This document shows positions 1 through 6,600 of a stretch of DNA of 10,259 nt, one piece after another; the first letter of the stretch is position 1, and every line of letters starts with the position of its first letter. Made by a program: the position numbers and the translations under genes. This DNA is from Planctomycetia bacterium. Its GTDB lineage: Bacteria; Planctomycetota; PLA2; JAEUHO01. The stretch lies in contig JAUXCH010000107.1 in the NCBI GenBank assembly GCA_030618975.1, positions 1 to 10,259 on the forward strand. The letters are read 5' to 3'. The notes under the pieces were generated by a model. That model had not been told where the DNA came from. It saw only the letters and a program-made list of their open reading frames with translations, and did not search any database.

Positions 1-242
1 ACGGTAACAACTTTACCTTCGTAGGTCGTACCAATTTCGATCTCAGCCGTACAGGCGTTCACGCCGCGAACCGCGGCATCCATCGCCTCTGCATCCACCG
101 CGAAGATATTGACGGTACCGTCCTCTTCGATGTCAATCTGTGCGCCGGTGCCGTCAGTGATCGCGCGGATGTTCTTTCCACCCGGCCCGATCAACGCACC
201 AATCTTTTCAGGATCAATCTTGATGGTGGTAATGCGAGGCGC
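1..242 (-). CDS. pnp: Polynucleotide phosphorylase fragment (KH domain), truncated at both ends
   Basis: PNPase is a phosphorolytic 3'-to-5' exoribonuclease that degrades mRNA; its C-terminal KH and S1 domains bind RNA. Read from 242 down to 1, the translation begins APRITTIKIDPEKIGALIGP and continues through GGKNIRAITDGTGAQIDIEEDG, the classic PNPase KH domain with its GxxG-type loop (GPGGKNIR). It ends in TYEGKVVT, the entry into the S1 domain, where the window stops. The catalytic RNase PH domains should lie upstream (above 242), but the frame there gives unrelated sequence and the conserved residue normally preceding APRI (usually Tyr) is absent. Base composition and codon use (many ATT, GAT, GAA codons) differ sharply from the rest of the window. 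I infer either a chimeric contig end or a recombined fragment; family assignment itself is secure. Confidence 0.9.
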
Positions 243-337
243 CCCGCTTCGTGACGCCGGACCAGCTCGAGCACTACGCGTTTCCGCGTGCGAACCGCCG
301 CGCGATCGAGGCCTTGCACGCGGGCGATGGTCGTTGA
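242..337 (+). CDS. C-terminal tail of an unidentified protein, 5' end lost at the junction
   Basis: From the composition break onward, one plus-strand frame reads PRFVTPDQLEHYAFPRANRR followed by AIEALHAGDGR and a TGA at 335-337. The codons have the strong G/C third positions seen in the true genes of this window, and the residue mix is that of a normal globular C-terminus, so I take it as the last 31 or so residues of a real gene whose body lies beyond the junction and is not present. I do not recognise the family. It meets the pnp fragment head-on, so both coding sequences are cut at the same point. It could be a chance open frame; its short length limits certainty. Confidence 0.45.
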   Translation, partial: PRFVTPDQLEHYAFPRANRRAIEALHAGDGR

Positions 338-362
338 CGATCTCACGGGGGCACAGGGGGTA

Positions 363-380
363 GGGGGCGCTCGCACCCCC
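363..380 (+). terminator. Weak GC hairpin after the truncated gene
   Basis: A GGGGG run at 363-367 can pair with CCCCC at 376-380 around an 8-nt loop, 26 nt downstream of the TGA at 335-337. There is no T-tract after it, so it could be a poor or Rho-assisted terminator or simply GC-rich chance pairing. The 91-base gap 338-428 holds nothing else I can support. Confidence 0.25.
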
Positions 381-428
381 GGTATGCTCCGTCCCTCGGC
401 GCCCGCTGCGCGCCCTTGGGAGGAGACG

Positions 429-683
429 TTGGCCGACACGAAGACGTTCGAGTTCGACGTTCCCGAGGGGATGGACGCCGAGGCGCTGCTCCGGCGCGCG
501 CGGCGGCGTGCGCGCGAGGTGGGCATCACCGTCGAGGGCGACGTCGCCTGCGGCTCCTTCACGGGAACGGCCGAGGGCCGGTACACGGTCGACGGCGACT
601 CGATCCACCTCGAGGTCGAGAACAAGCCCGCCTTCGTCCCCTGGTCGCTCGTCGAGAAGGGGCTGGCCAGGGCGTTCGGCTAG
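429..683 (+). CDS. Small conserved-looking protein of unknown function (84 aa)
   Basis: I choose the TTG at 429-431 because GGGAGGAG (418-425) sits just upstream as a ribosome binding site; an in-frame ATG at 471 would delete the first strand. The product starts (M)ADTKTFEFDVPEGMDAEALL, then an Arg-rich helix (RRARRRAREVG), then GSFTGTAEGRYTVDGDSIHL and EVENKPAFVPWSLVEKGLARAFG. The order helix, G-x-F-x-G-x-A-x-G strand, 'D-x-I-x-L-E-V' strand and C-terminal amphipathic helix resembles the small polyhydroxyalkanoic-acid-system (PHA granule region) proteins, but I cannot confirm this by eye. No signal peptide or membrane segment is visible. It converges with the minus-strand gene ending at 691 with only a 7-base gap and no terminator between. 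Confidence 0.7.
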   Translation: MADTKTFEFDVPEGMDAEALLRRARRRAREVGITVEGDVACGSFTGTAEGRYTVDGDSIHLEVENKPAFVPWSLVEKGLARAFG

Positions 684-690
684 CTGCTCG

Positions 691-984
691 TTACTCGCTG
701 ATCGCAGGCCCGGAAGCGGGCTCGGACGGGGCCTCGGGATCGGAATCGTCCGCCGGTGTGCCGTCGACCTGCAGCTTCGTCCGCCGCAGGTCGTCCCACG
801 AGCGGTCTCCGGGGGCGCCCGCTTGCGTGGCGATGTAGTCCGCGAGGATGGCCGTGACGCGTGCCAGGATGGCGGTGGATCGGAAGAGGTACTTGAAGGT
901 CATCGCCATGCCTCCCTGGCGCAGGTCGTCGTGGACCTTCTTCGTGACGTTGGCGAGGCGGCGGAGGGACTGCGGGCTCGGCAT
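691..984 (-). CDS. Hypothetical protein (97 aa)
   Basis: The translation begins MPSPQSLRRLANVTKKVHDD and contains a hydrophobic-to-amphipathic central stretch (FKYLFRSTAILARVTAILAD, residues about 30-49), followed by an acidic, Pro/Ser-rich tail (DDSDPEAPSEPASGPAISE) likely to be disordered. I do not recognise a family. The central stretch could be a membrane-associating helix, although its Arg and Asp residues argue against a classical transmembrane segment. The ATG at 984 lies 24 bases after the stop of the HEAT-repeat gene on the same strand, so the two probably form an operon. No convincing ribosome binding site precedes this ATG; the internal ATGs at residues 26 and 28 are alternatives, but they would discard a well-formed N-terminal helix. 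Confidence 0.65.
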   Translation of the reverse strand: MPSPQSLRRLANVTKKVHDDLRQGGMAMTFKYLFRSTAILARVTAILADYIATQAGAPGDRSWDDLRRTKLQVDGTPADDSDPEAPSEPASGPAISE

Positions 985-1008
985 GTCCGGGATTCTACCC
1001 GGTGGGTG

Positions 1009-1470
1009 TCACGCACCCCCGGAGTGCGCGGCGCGCACCCGTGCCGCGGCTCGCGTAGCCGCCCCGCGCACGGCCTGATCCTCGTCGTCGGCCCGTCGGT
1101 CCAGGGCCGGCAGGGCCTCGGCGGCCGCGTCCTGCATGCGACCGAGGGCGTCGGCGGCCCAGAACCGGACGGGGGCCACCGGGTCGTCCAGGAGACGCAG
1201 GAGCGGCTCGATCGCCGCCGCCGCCGCCCTTCCCTGGCGGCCGATCGCCGCCGCGGCCATGGCGCGGACGAGGAAGACGGGATCCTCGAGAGCGGCGACC
1301 AGGGCGCCGAGCGAGGGGGCCGCGTCCTCGCCGAGGCGCGTCAGCGCGCGGGCCGCTGCGACGCGGCGGGCCGGGTCCTCGTCGCCGAGCTGCAGGGTGA
1401 GGGCCTGGAGGTCCGGCGTGGAGGGCGGAGGGTTCGGAGGAGGGCGGTCGTTCAACGTCTCACTCCACAC
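1009..1470 (-). CDS. HEAT-repeat protein (153 aa)
   Basis: Four consecutive alpha-helical repeats of about 31 residues fill residues 21-150. Each carries the HEAT/PBS-lyase-like signature 'LxxLxxxLxDxDxxVRxxAAxALGxxG': for example LVAALEDPVFLVRAMAAAAI and LLRLLDDPVAPVRFWAADAL. The conserved Asp-Pro turn and Arg in the second helix are visible in at least three repeats. Such proteins are protein-binding scaffolds, or accessory factors when next to a lyase; here no partner enzyme is adjacent, so the ligand is unknown. There is no signal peptide, so it is probably cytoplasmic. The assigned start is GTG at 1468-1470, with a Pro-rich lead of about 20 residues (NDRPPPNPPPSTP); no strong Shine-Dalgarno is seen, so the true start could be slightly downstream. 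It is followed on the same strand by the gene at 984-691. Confidence 0.85.
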   Translation of the reverse strand: MWSETLNDRPPPNPPPSTPDLQALTLQLGDEDPARRVAAARALTRLGEDAAPSLGALVAALEDPVFLVRAMAAAAIGRQGRAAAAAIEPLLRLLDDPVAPVRFWAADALGRMQDAAAEALPALDRRADDEDQAVRGAATRAAARVRAAHSGGA

Positions 1471-1480
1471 AGCGCCCCGC

Positions 1481-1523
1481 GAGAATCACGGGGCCCTACG
1501 AGAACCACGGGGCCCCACGAGAA
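1481..1523. repeat. Tandem 19-bp direct repeat beside the terminator
   Basis: Two adjoining 19-base copies, GAGAATCACGGGGCCCTAC (1481-1499) and GAGAACCACGGGGCCCCAC (1500-1518), differ at two positions. A third partial copy GAGAA (1519-1523) runs into the terminator hairpin. Each copy contains GGGCCC or GGGGCCCC, a small palindrome. They lie in the gap between the lipoprotein terminator and the start of the HEAT-repeat gene, so they could be operator-like sites for the latter or neutral slippage products. Confidence 0.6.
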
Positions 1524-1587
1524 AAGGGACCGGCTCCGCCGTACCCTCTCTCCGCGAGGCCGGGAGAGAGGTGGCGGAACCGGTCCC
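1521..1587 (-). terminator. Long rho-independent terminator of the small lipoprotein gene
   Basis: A nearly perfect inverted repeat: GGGACCGGCTCCGCC (1526-1540) pairs with GGCGGAACCGGTCCC (1573-1587) with a single mismatch, and an inner stem CCTCTCTCC (1545-1553) pairs with GGAGAGAGG (1563-1571). Read on the minus strand, the stem is followed at once by TTTTC (1525-1521), the arrangement of an intrinsic terminator. It lies 66 bases after the stop codon of the gene at 1654-1914 and isolates it from the HEAT-repeat gene. The outer stem is unusually long for a terminator, so the structure might also stabilise a transcript. Confidence 0.7.
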
Positions 1588-1653
1588 TCGATTCCGAGAT
1601 CGACCGGGCTGCCGTAGAGCCGGCCCCGGTCGTCGATTCCGTGGAAGCGCGGC

Positions 1654-1914
1654 CTAGCCGCAGCCGCCGGGGCCGCCGCAGCCGCCGCAGCTCTTGCCCG
1701 AGGGCGCCGCGGCGGGCGGTGCGGTGCGCGTGGGCGCGGGCTGGGAGGGGGTGTACGTGGTCGACGGCGCCGAGTACGTGGTCGACGGAGCCGAGTACGT
1801 GGTCGACGGGGCCGAGTACGGGGCCGTCGGGGCGGCGCGGCGCTGACCGGACGAGCAGGCTGCGACCGTGGCTGCGAGGGCGACGACGGCGACGAGGGCG
1901 ATGGCCTTCTTCAA
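1654..1914 (-). CDS. Small repeat-containing lipoprotein with Cys/Gly-rich tail (86 aa)
   Basis: The start is TTG at 1914-1912, preceded at 7 nt by GGAGA (1925-1921). The N-terminus (MKKAIALVAVVALAATVAAC) is a clear lipoprotein signal peptide: two lysines, a hydrophobic core and the lipobox V-A-A-C, with Cys20 as the predicted lipidated residue. The mature part is a low-complexity Pro/Ser/Thr/Tyr spacer with three consecutive YSAPSTT heptads (about residues 33-54), then a Pro/Ala stretch. It ends in SGKSCGGCGGPGGCG, three closely spaced cysteines in glycine, a possible metal-binding or disulphide-forming tail. I do not recognise a family; the short Gly/Cys terminus is reminiscent of small envelope proteins, but no function can be assigned. 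It is monocistronic, with its own terminator at 1587-1521, and divergent from the efflux operon. Confidence 0.75.
   Translation of the reverse strand: MKKAIALVAVVALAATVAACSSGQRRAAPTAPYSAPSTTYSAPSTTYSAPSTTYTPSQPAPTRTAPPAAAPSGKSCGGCGGPGGCG
1754..1816. repeat. Three 21-bp coding tandem repeats
   Basis: Three consecutive copies of TACGTGGTCGACGGNGCCGAG at 1754-1774, 1775-1795 and 1796-1816 differ only at the N position (C, A, G). On the minus strand they encode the YSAPSTT heptads of the small lipoprotein. The variable base falls in a third codon position, so the changes are silent, pointing to selection on the peptide after duplication. Confidence 0.9.
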
Positions 1915-2066
1915 GGGAGTTCTCCGCTGGGGTCGGGGGGCGGCCGGGTGGGTCCGGCGACGAGAGTGACTTTGGCTTTGGCCGCGGACTCTACGGGGCT
2001 CCCGAGGGGTGAGCGTCGATTTTGCGATTGATTTTCAAACTCCCCCCATTTCCGCCCCCTGCCCAC

Positions 2067-2106
2067 CGGAAGAGCCTCCCCCCCGGGACCGGGGGGGAGG
2101 CTTCCG
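2067..2106. other. GC-rich hairpin in the divergent intergenic region
   Basis: CGGAAG-AG-CCTCCCCCCC (2067-2084) is complementary to GGGGGGGAGGCTTCCG (2091-2106) apart from a 2-nt bulge, around a 6-nt loop GGGACC. The 16-bp stem would be very stable. Neither strand shows a following T-tract, so it is not a standard intrinsic terminator. It lies in the 349-base gap between the small lipoprotein and the efflux operon. The rest of that gap holds an A/T-richer patch at about 2026-2040 and the candidate promoter at 2198-2226; I see no gene in it. Confidence 0.6.
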
Positions 2107-2197
2107 CATCGCATCCCACACGGCGGTTCTCCAGCGGTGCCGCCGAACACTCCCACGAGCGGAACCCGGCCCCCGCCATTTCGCGAGCCATCTCTTC

Positions 2198-2226
2198 TTG
2201 GTGGCCCCCAGGGGCAGGTCTACATT
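2198..2226 (+). promoter_or_regulatory. Candidate sigma-70-type promoter of the efflux operon
   Basis: TTGGTG (2198-2203) and TACATT (2221-2226) are separated by exactly 17 bases and match the -35 and -10 consensus at 3 and 4 of 6 positions. Transcription would start near 2233, giving a leader of about 30 nt that includes the GGAGGAG ribosome binding site (2253-2259) before the ATG at 2264. The match is only moderate and the host's sigma specificity is unknown. Confidence 0.35.
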
Positions 2227-2263
2227 CCGCGGTTGCTGCGGTCCCGAGCGGCGGAGGAGCCCC

Positions 2264-3649
2264 ATGCGGTACGCCCCCTGGTCGATCCCCGTCTTCGTGT
2301 ACGTATTCGTGTGCGTGTTCGTGTTCGTCCTCGCCCTGGCCGGTTGCGGGAGCCCCTCGTCCCCGGGGCCCGGCACGGACCGGCCCGGCGATGCGGACCA
2401 CGCCGGCGATGCGGACCACGCCGGCGACGAGGCTCCCGGCGGAGAAGGAGGCCCCAAGGGTGGAGGCGGCCCTCCGCCGATGCCTCCCGTGCACGTCGAG
2501 GTCGTCGAGGTCCTCGAGCAGGAGGTTCCGGGCGGCCGGACCTTCACCGGCACGGTGGAACCGGCCCGGCTGAGCACCGTGGGCAGCGAGTTCGCCGGAC
2601 TCGTGACGGAGTACCTCTGCCGCGAGGGCGATCGGATCGAGGAGGGTGAGCCGCTCGCGCAGTTGCGCACGGAAATCCTCGATCTCCGGATCGAGGCCGC
2701 CGAGGCGGATCGCGATCTCGGGGCTCAGCGACTCGCCGAGCTCGTGAACGGCTCGCGCCCCGAGGAGATCGACCAGGTGCGCGCGAGCGTGGAGGAGCTG
2801 AAGGCGGGTCTGGCGCTCAGGGAGTGGAAGCTCGAGGCGACGAAGAAGCTCTTCGCGCAGAAGACGATCAGCGAGGACGAGCTCCGCGACGCACGGCTTG
2901 CCGTTCGAGCGTCCGAGCTCCTGCTGGACGCTTCGCAGGCCGCCCTGGCTCTCGTCGAGGCCGGACCGCGCGTGGAGCGGGTCGAGCAGGCGCGTGCCCA
3001 GATGAAGCGGCTGGACGCCGAGGTGCGGCTCCTCGAGGACGAGAAGAAGCGCTACACCGTCCGAGCGCCCTTCACGGGCTGGATCGTGAAGGAGCACACG
3101 GAGGTCGGGCAGTGGCTCTCCCCCGGCTCCCCGGTCGCCGAGATCGCGGCGCTCGACGAGGTGGACGTGGTCGTCGACGTCGTCGAGGACTTCGTGGGGG
3201 GGCTTCGCGAGGGGCTCGACGTCCGGATCGAGTTCGATGCGATCGCCGGACGGATCTTCACCGGGACGATCCGTCGGATCGTGCCCAGCGCGGATCGTCG
3301 GGGTCGCACGTTCCCCGTGAAGGTGCGGATCGCGAACGAACGCGTCGGCGACAGCGTCCTGGTGAAGGCGGGGATGTTCGCCACCGTCACGCTGGCCGTG
3401 GGGGAGAAGCGCTCCGCGCTCTTCGTCCCGAAGGACGCGATCATGCTCGGAGGGTCCGAGCCCGTCATGGTCTGGGCCGTCGGTGAGGGTTCGAAAGCCA
3501 AGAGCGTGCCCGTGCGCCTGGGTGTCGCCGTCGACGACCTGGTGGAGGTGATCGGGCCTCTGCAGCCCGGCATGCAGGTCGTGGTGAAGGGCAACGAACG
3601 GATCTACAGACCCGGCCGGAAGCTCGTGCTCCCAGCGGACGGTCGCTGA
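2264..3649 (+). CDS. RND efflux periplasmic adaptor (membrane fusion protein), lipoprotein, 461 aa
   Basis: This adaptor bridges an inner-membrane RND pump to an outer-membrane channel. The ATG at 2264 is chosen because GGAGGAG lies 4 nt upstream and it opens directly into a lipoprotein signal peptide ending LALAGC (Cys28); the frame is open further upstream, but that part looks non-coding. After a Gly/Pro/Asp linker (29 to about 75), residues about 80-130 form the first half of the lipoyl (barrel-sandwich) domain (FAGLVTEYLCREGDRIEEGE). Residues about 130-260 are a charged coiled-coil hairpin. The lipoyl domain closes with YTVRAPFTGWIVKEHTEVGQ (from residue 264), followed by the beta-barrel and membrane-proximal domains (FVPKDAIM...LQPGMQVVVKGNERI). 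Length and order fit the AcrA/MexA/HlyD-like family. The stop at 3647-3649 is one base before the permease ATG, so translation is probably coupled. No outer-membrane channel gene is in the window. Confidence 0.93.
   Translation: MRYAPWSIPVFVYVFVCVFVFVLALAGCGSPSSPGPGTDRPGDADHAGDADHAGDEAPGGEGGPKGGGGPPPMPPVHVEVVEVLEQEVPGGRTFTGTVEPARLSTVGSEFAGLVTEYLCREGDRIEEGEPLAQLRTEILDLRIEAAEADRDLGAQRLAELVNGSRPEEIDQVRASVEELKAGLALREWKLEATKKLFAQKTISEDELRDARLAVRASELLLDASQAALALVEAGPRVERVEQARAQMKRLDAEVRLLEDEKKRYTVRAPFTGWIVKEHTEVGQWLSPGSPVAEIAALDEVDVVVDVVEDFVGGLREGLDVRIEFDAIAGRIFTGTIRRIVPSADRRGRTFPVKVRIANERVGDSVLVKAGMFATVTLAVGEKRSALFVPKDAIMLGGSEPVMVWAVGEGSKAKSVPVRLGVAVDDLVEVIGPLQPGMQVVVKGNERIYRPGRKLVLPADGR
2387..2422. 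repeat. 18-bp tandem duplication in the adaptor linker
   Basis: GGCGATGCGGACCACGCC occurs twice without a gap (2387-2404 and 2405-2422) with identical bases, and a third copy begins with GGCGAC. It encodes repeated GDADHA in the flexible linker between the lipidated cysteine and the folded part of the adaptor. Perfect identity suggests a recent slippage event. Confidence 0.85.
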
Positions 3650-3650
3650 G

Positions 3651-6600
3651 ATGGGTCTGGTCGCCGCCTTCGTCAAGAACCCGGTCAAGGTCTCCGTCGG
3701 CGTGCTGCTCGTGCTCCTCTTCGGCGGGATCGCGCTCACGAAGCTCCCGATCCAGCTGGTTCCCGAGGTCCAGCGGCCCGTCATCACCGTCCGGACCCCC
3801 TGGCCGGGCGCGAGCCCGCAGGAGGTCGAGCGCGAGATCGTCAACGAGCAGGAGGAGCAGCTGAAGGGCGTCGAGGGCGTGCTCAAGATGTCCTCGGAGT
3901 CGGCCAACTCCCTAGGCACGGTCTCCCTCGAGTTCGAGGTCGGCATGGACATCGCCGAGGCCCTCCTGAAGGTGAACACACGCCTCCAGCAGGTGCCGGA
4001 GTACCCGGAGGACGCGCTGGAGCCCGTGATCAGCACCTCCGGCGCGGAGGACCAGGCCATCGCCTGGTTGATCCTGAGGCCGCGAACGAAGACCGCGGAG
4101 GAGCTCCGGGCCTGGCAGGCCGCGCATCCCGGTCTGGCTTCGGCCGTCGAGCCCGCCGCCCAAGCCGGCACCTCGGGCTTGAGGGAGCGCCGTCTCGAGG
4201 CGGCCGCCGAGGAACACCCCGAGATCCGGGATCTCCTTCCTCCGCCGATCGAGGTCGAGAAGAAGCGTCGCTTCGCGGAGGACCGGATCGAGGCCCGGCT
4301 CGAACGCATCGAAGGCGTCTCGAACGCCAACGTGTACGGCGGGCGGCAGGAGGAGCTCCAGGTCGTCTTCGATCCGCGGCGCCTCGCCGCCCGCAAGATC
4401 ACGATCCAGCAGCTTCGGATCGCCCTCCGCGTGCGGAACCACGACGTCTCCGCCGGCGACTACTGGGAGGGGAAGCGGAAGTACGTCGTTCGAACCCTGG
4501 GCCAGTTCCGCTCGCCGGAGGAGATCTCGAGCGTCGTGATCGCCCGCCGGGGGGGGATTCCGGTCTACGTCCGGGACGTGGCCGACGTCCGACTCGGATT
4601 CCGCAAGCCGGACGGCGCGGTGTTCAACTTCGGCCGTCAGTGTCTGGCCATCAACGTGATCCGGTCCACGGGCGCCAACGTGCTGACCACGATGGACGAC
4701 ATTCGTCTCGCGGTGGGCGAGCTGAACGAGGGCGTGCTGAAGGACGCCGGTCTCCGGTTGGAGCAGGTCTACGACGAGACCGAGTACATCAACTCCGCGA
4801 TCGGACTCGTCAAGCAGAACATCCTCGTCGGCGGCGCGCTCACGTTCCTGATCCTGCTGATCTTCCTGCGCAGCGTGCGCTCCACGATCATCGTCTCGCT
4901 CGCGATTCCCACCAGCGTCATCGGTACGTTCATGCTGCTCGGCTTGTTCGGACGCAGCCTCAACGTCATCAGCCTCGCCGGCCTCGCCTTCGCCGTCGGC
5001 ATGCTCGTCGACAACGCCATCGTCGTGCTCGAGAACATCTACCGTCGCTACCAGATGGGAGAGCGACGGCTCGAGGCGGCCGTCAAGGGGACCCAGGAGG
5101 TCTGGGGAGCGGTCATCGCCTCGACGCTGACCACCCTGGCGGTCTTCATCCCCATCCTGTTCCTGAAGGACGAGGTGGGGCAGCTCTTCGGCGACATCGC
5201 GATCGCCATCTCCTGTGCCGTGGGACTGTCGCTCGTGGTCTCCGTCACGGTCATCCCGACCGCGACGGCGCGGATCCTCTCGAAGCGCAACCGGCACGCC
5301 GAGGCCGGCGACGTGTACGTCGCGGACTCCAAGGCCCGCGTGCCGCGCTTCCTGAGACCGTTCCTGGCCCCCTTCGACCTCCTGGCGTCCGGCTTCGTCC
5401 GCTCCCTTCTCGCCACGCACACGTGGCTGCAGCGGGGAGTCCTGCGCCAGCTCGCCCTCATCGCGGCACTCGTCGCGGGAGTCCTGGCGCTGTTGATTCC
5501 CCTCTGGCCGAAGCTGGAGTACCTGCCGAAGGGCAACCAGAACCTGGCGCTCGCCTTCGTGCTGCCGCCGCCCGGCTACAACCTCGCGGAGATGGCCTCG
5601 CTCGGCGAGACGATCGACGCGCGGCTCGAGCCCTTCTGGAACGCGGACCCCGGCAGCCCCGAGGCGGAGAAGCTCCCCTTTCCGACCATCCGCCAGTACT
5701 TCTTCGTGGCCTTCGGCAACATGATCTTCTCGGGGGTCAGCGCCAACGATCCGCTCCGAGCCCGCGAGCTCGTGCCCCTCATGTTCTCGGCCGGAGCGGG
5801 GATTCCCGGGGCCATCGCCTTCGCGCAACAGGCCTCCATCTTCGAGCGAGGCGTGAGCGCGAGCCGGACGGTCGACATCGAGATCCGCGGCCCCGACCTC
5901 AGGACCCTCACCGGGATCGGCCAGCAGGTGTTCGGCATGGTCCGGCAGCACCCGGCCCTCGGCCGCGGTCAGGCACGGCCCGTGCCGAGCCTCGACCTGT
6001 CCAGTCCCGAGGTCCACGTCGTGCCGCGCTGGGAGAAGGCCGCCGACCTCGGCGTCACCGCATTCGATCTCGGATACACCGTGAACTCGTTCGTCGACGG
6101 CGCCTACGCCGGTGACTACTTCACGGGCGGCGACAAGATCGACCTGCGCCTCATCGGCGACGAGCGCTATGCGAGCCGCCTGCAGGACCTGAAGGACCTG
6201 CCCATCGCGACGCCGACCGGCAACCTGGTTCCCCTGGGTGCAGTGGCCGAGATCCGGCTCTCCTCCGGGCCGGAGCAGATCAATCGCCGGGAGCGCGAGC
6301 GGACCATCACGGTGCTCATGGAGCCCCCCGGGGACGTCACGCTGGAGGAGGCCGTCGAGATCGTCGAGCGCGACATCATCGCCCCCCTGCAGGCGCAGGG
6401 TGCGCTCGGCGGCGACTACCACATCACGCTCGGCGGCACGGCGGACAAGCTCCGACGCACCCTCGGGAAGTTGGGTACGAGCCTGCTGCTCGCGGTGCTC
6501 ATCACCTACCTGCTGATGGCCGCGCTCTTCGAGTCCTGGCTGTACCCCTTCATCGTCATCCTAAGCGTGCCGCTCGGCGCCATCGGCGGGCTCGCCGGCA

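Noticed and set aside
508..1617. Plus-strand 369-codon frame over 508-1617
   Set aside because: It overlaps three better genes on both strands and is low-complexity Arg/Gly-rich sequence.
2009..2263. N-terminal extension of the adaptor upstream of 2264
   Set aside because: The extension crosses the GC hairpin and candidate promoter, lacks protein-like composition, and would bury the lipoprotein signal peptide that begins at 2264 after a good ribosome binding site.
1991..4402. Long minus-strand open frame (803 codons) opposite the adaptor and permease
   Set aside because: It is an antisense shadow of high-G+C genes: Arg/Ser/His-rich composition with no recognisable domain, lying opposite clearly identified RND proteins.
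4640..6115. Plus-strand 491-codon frame inside the permease
   Set aside because: It is a frame-shifted reading of the pump gene, Arg/His/Pro-rich, with no start signal of its own.
3912..6422. Long minus-strand open frame (836 codons) opposite the permease
   Set aside because: It has His/Asp/Glu/Arg-biased, domain-free sequence produced by complementing GC-rich codons of a well-supported membrane protein.
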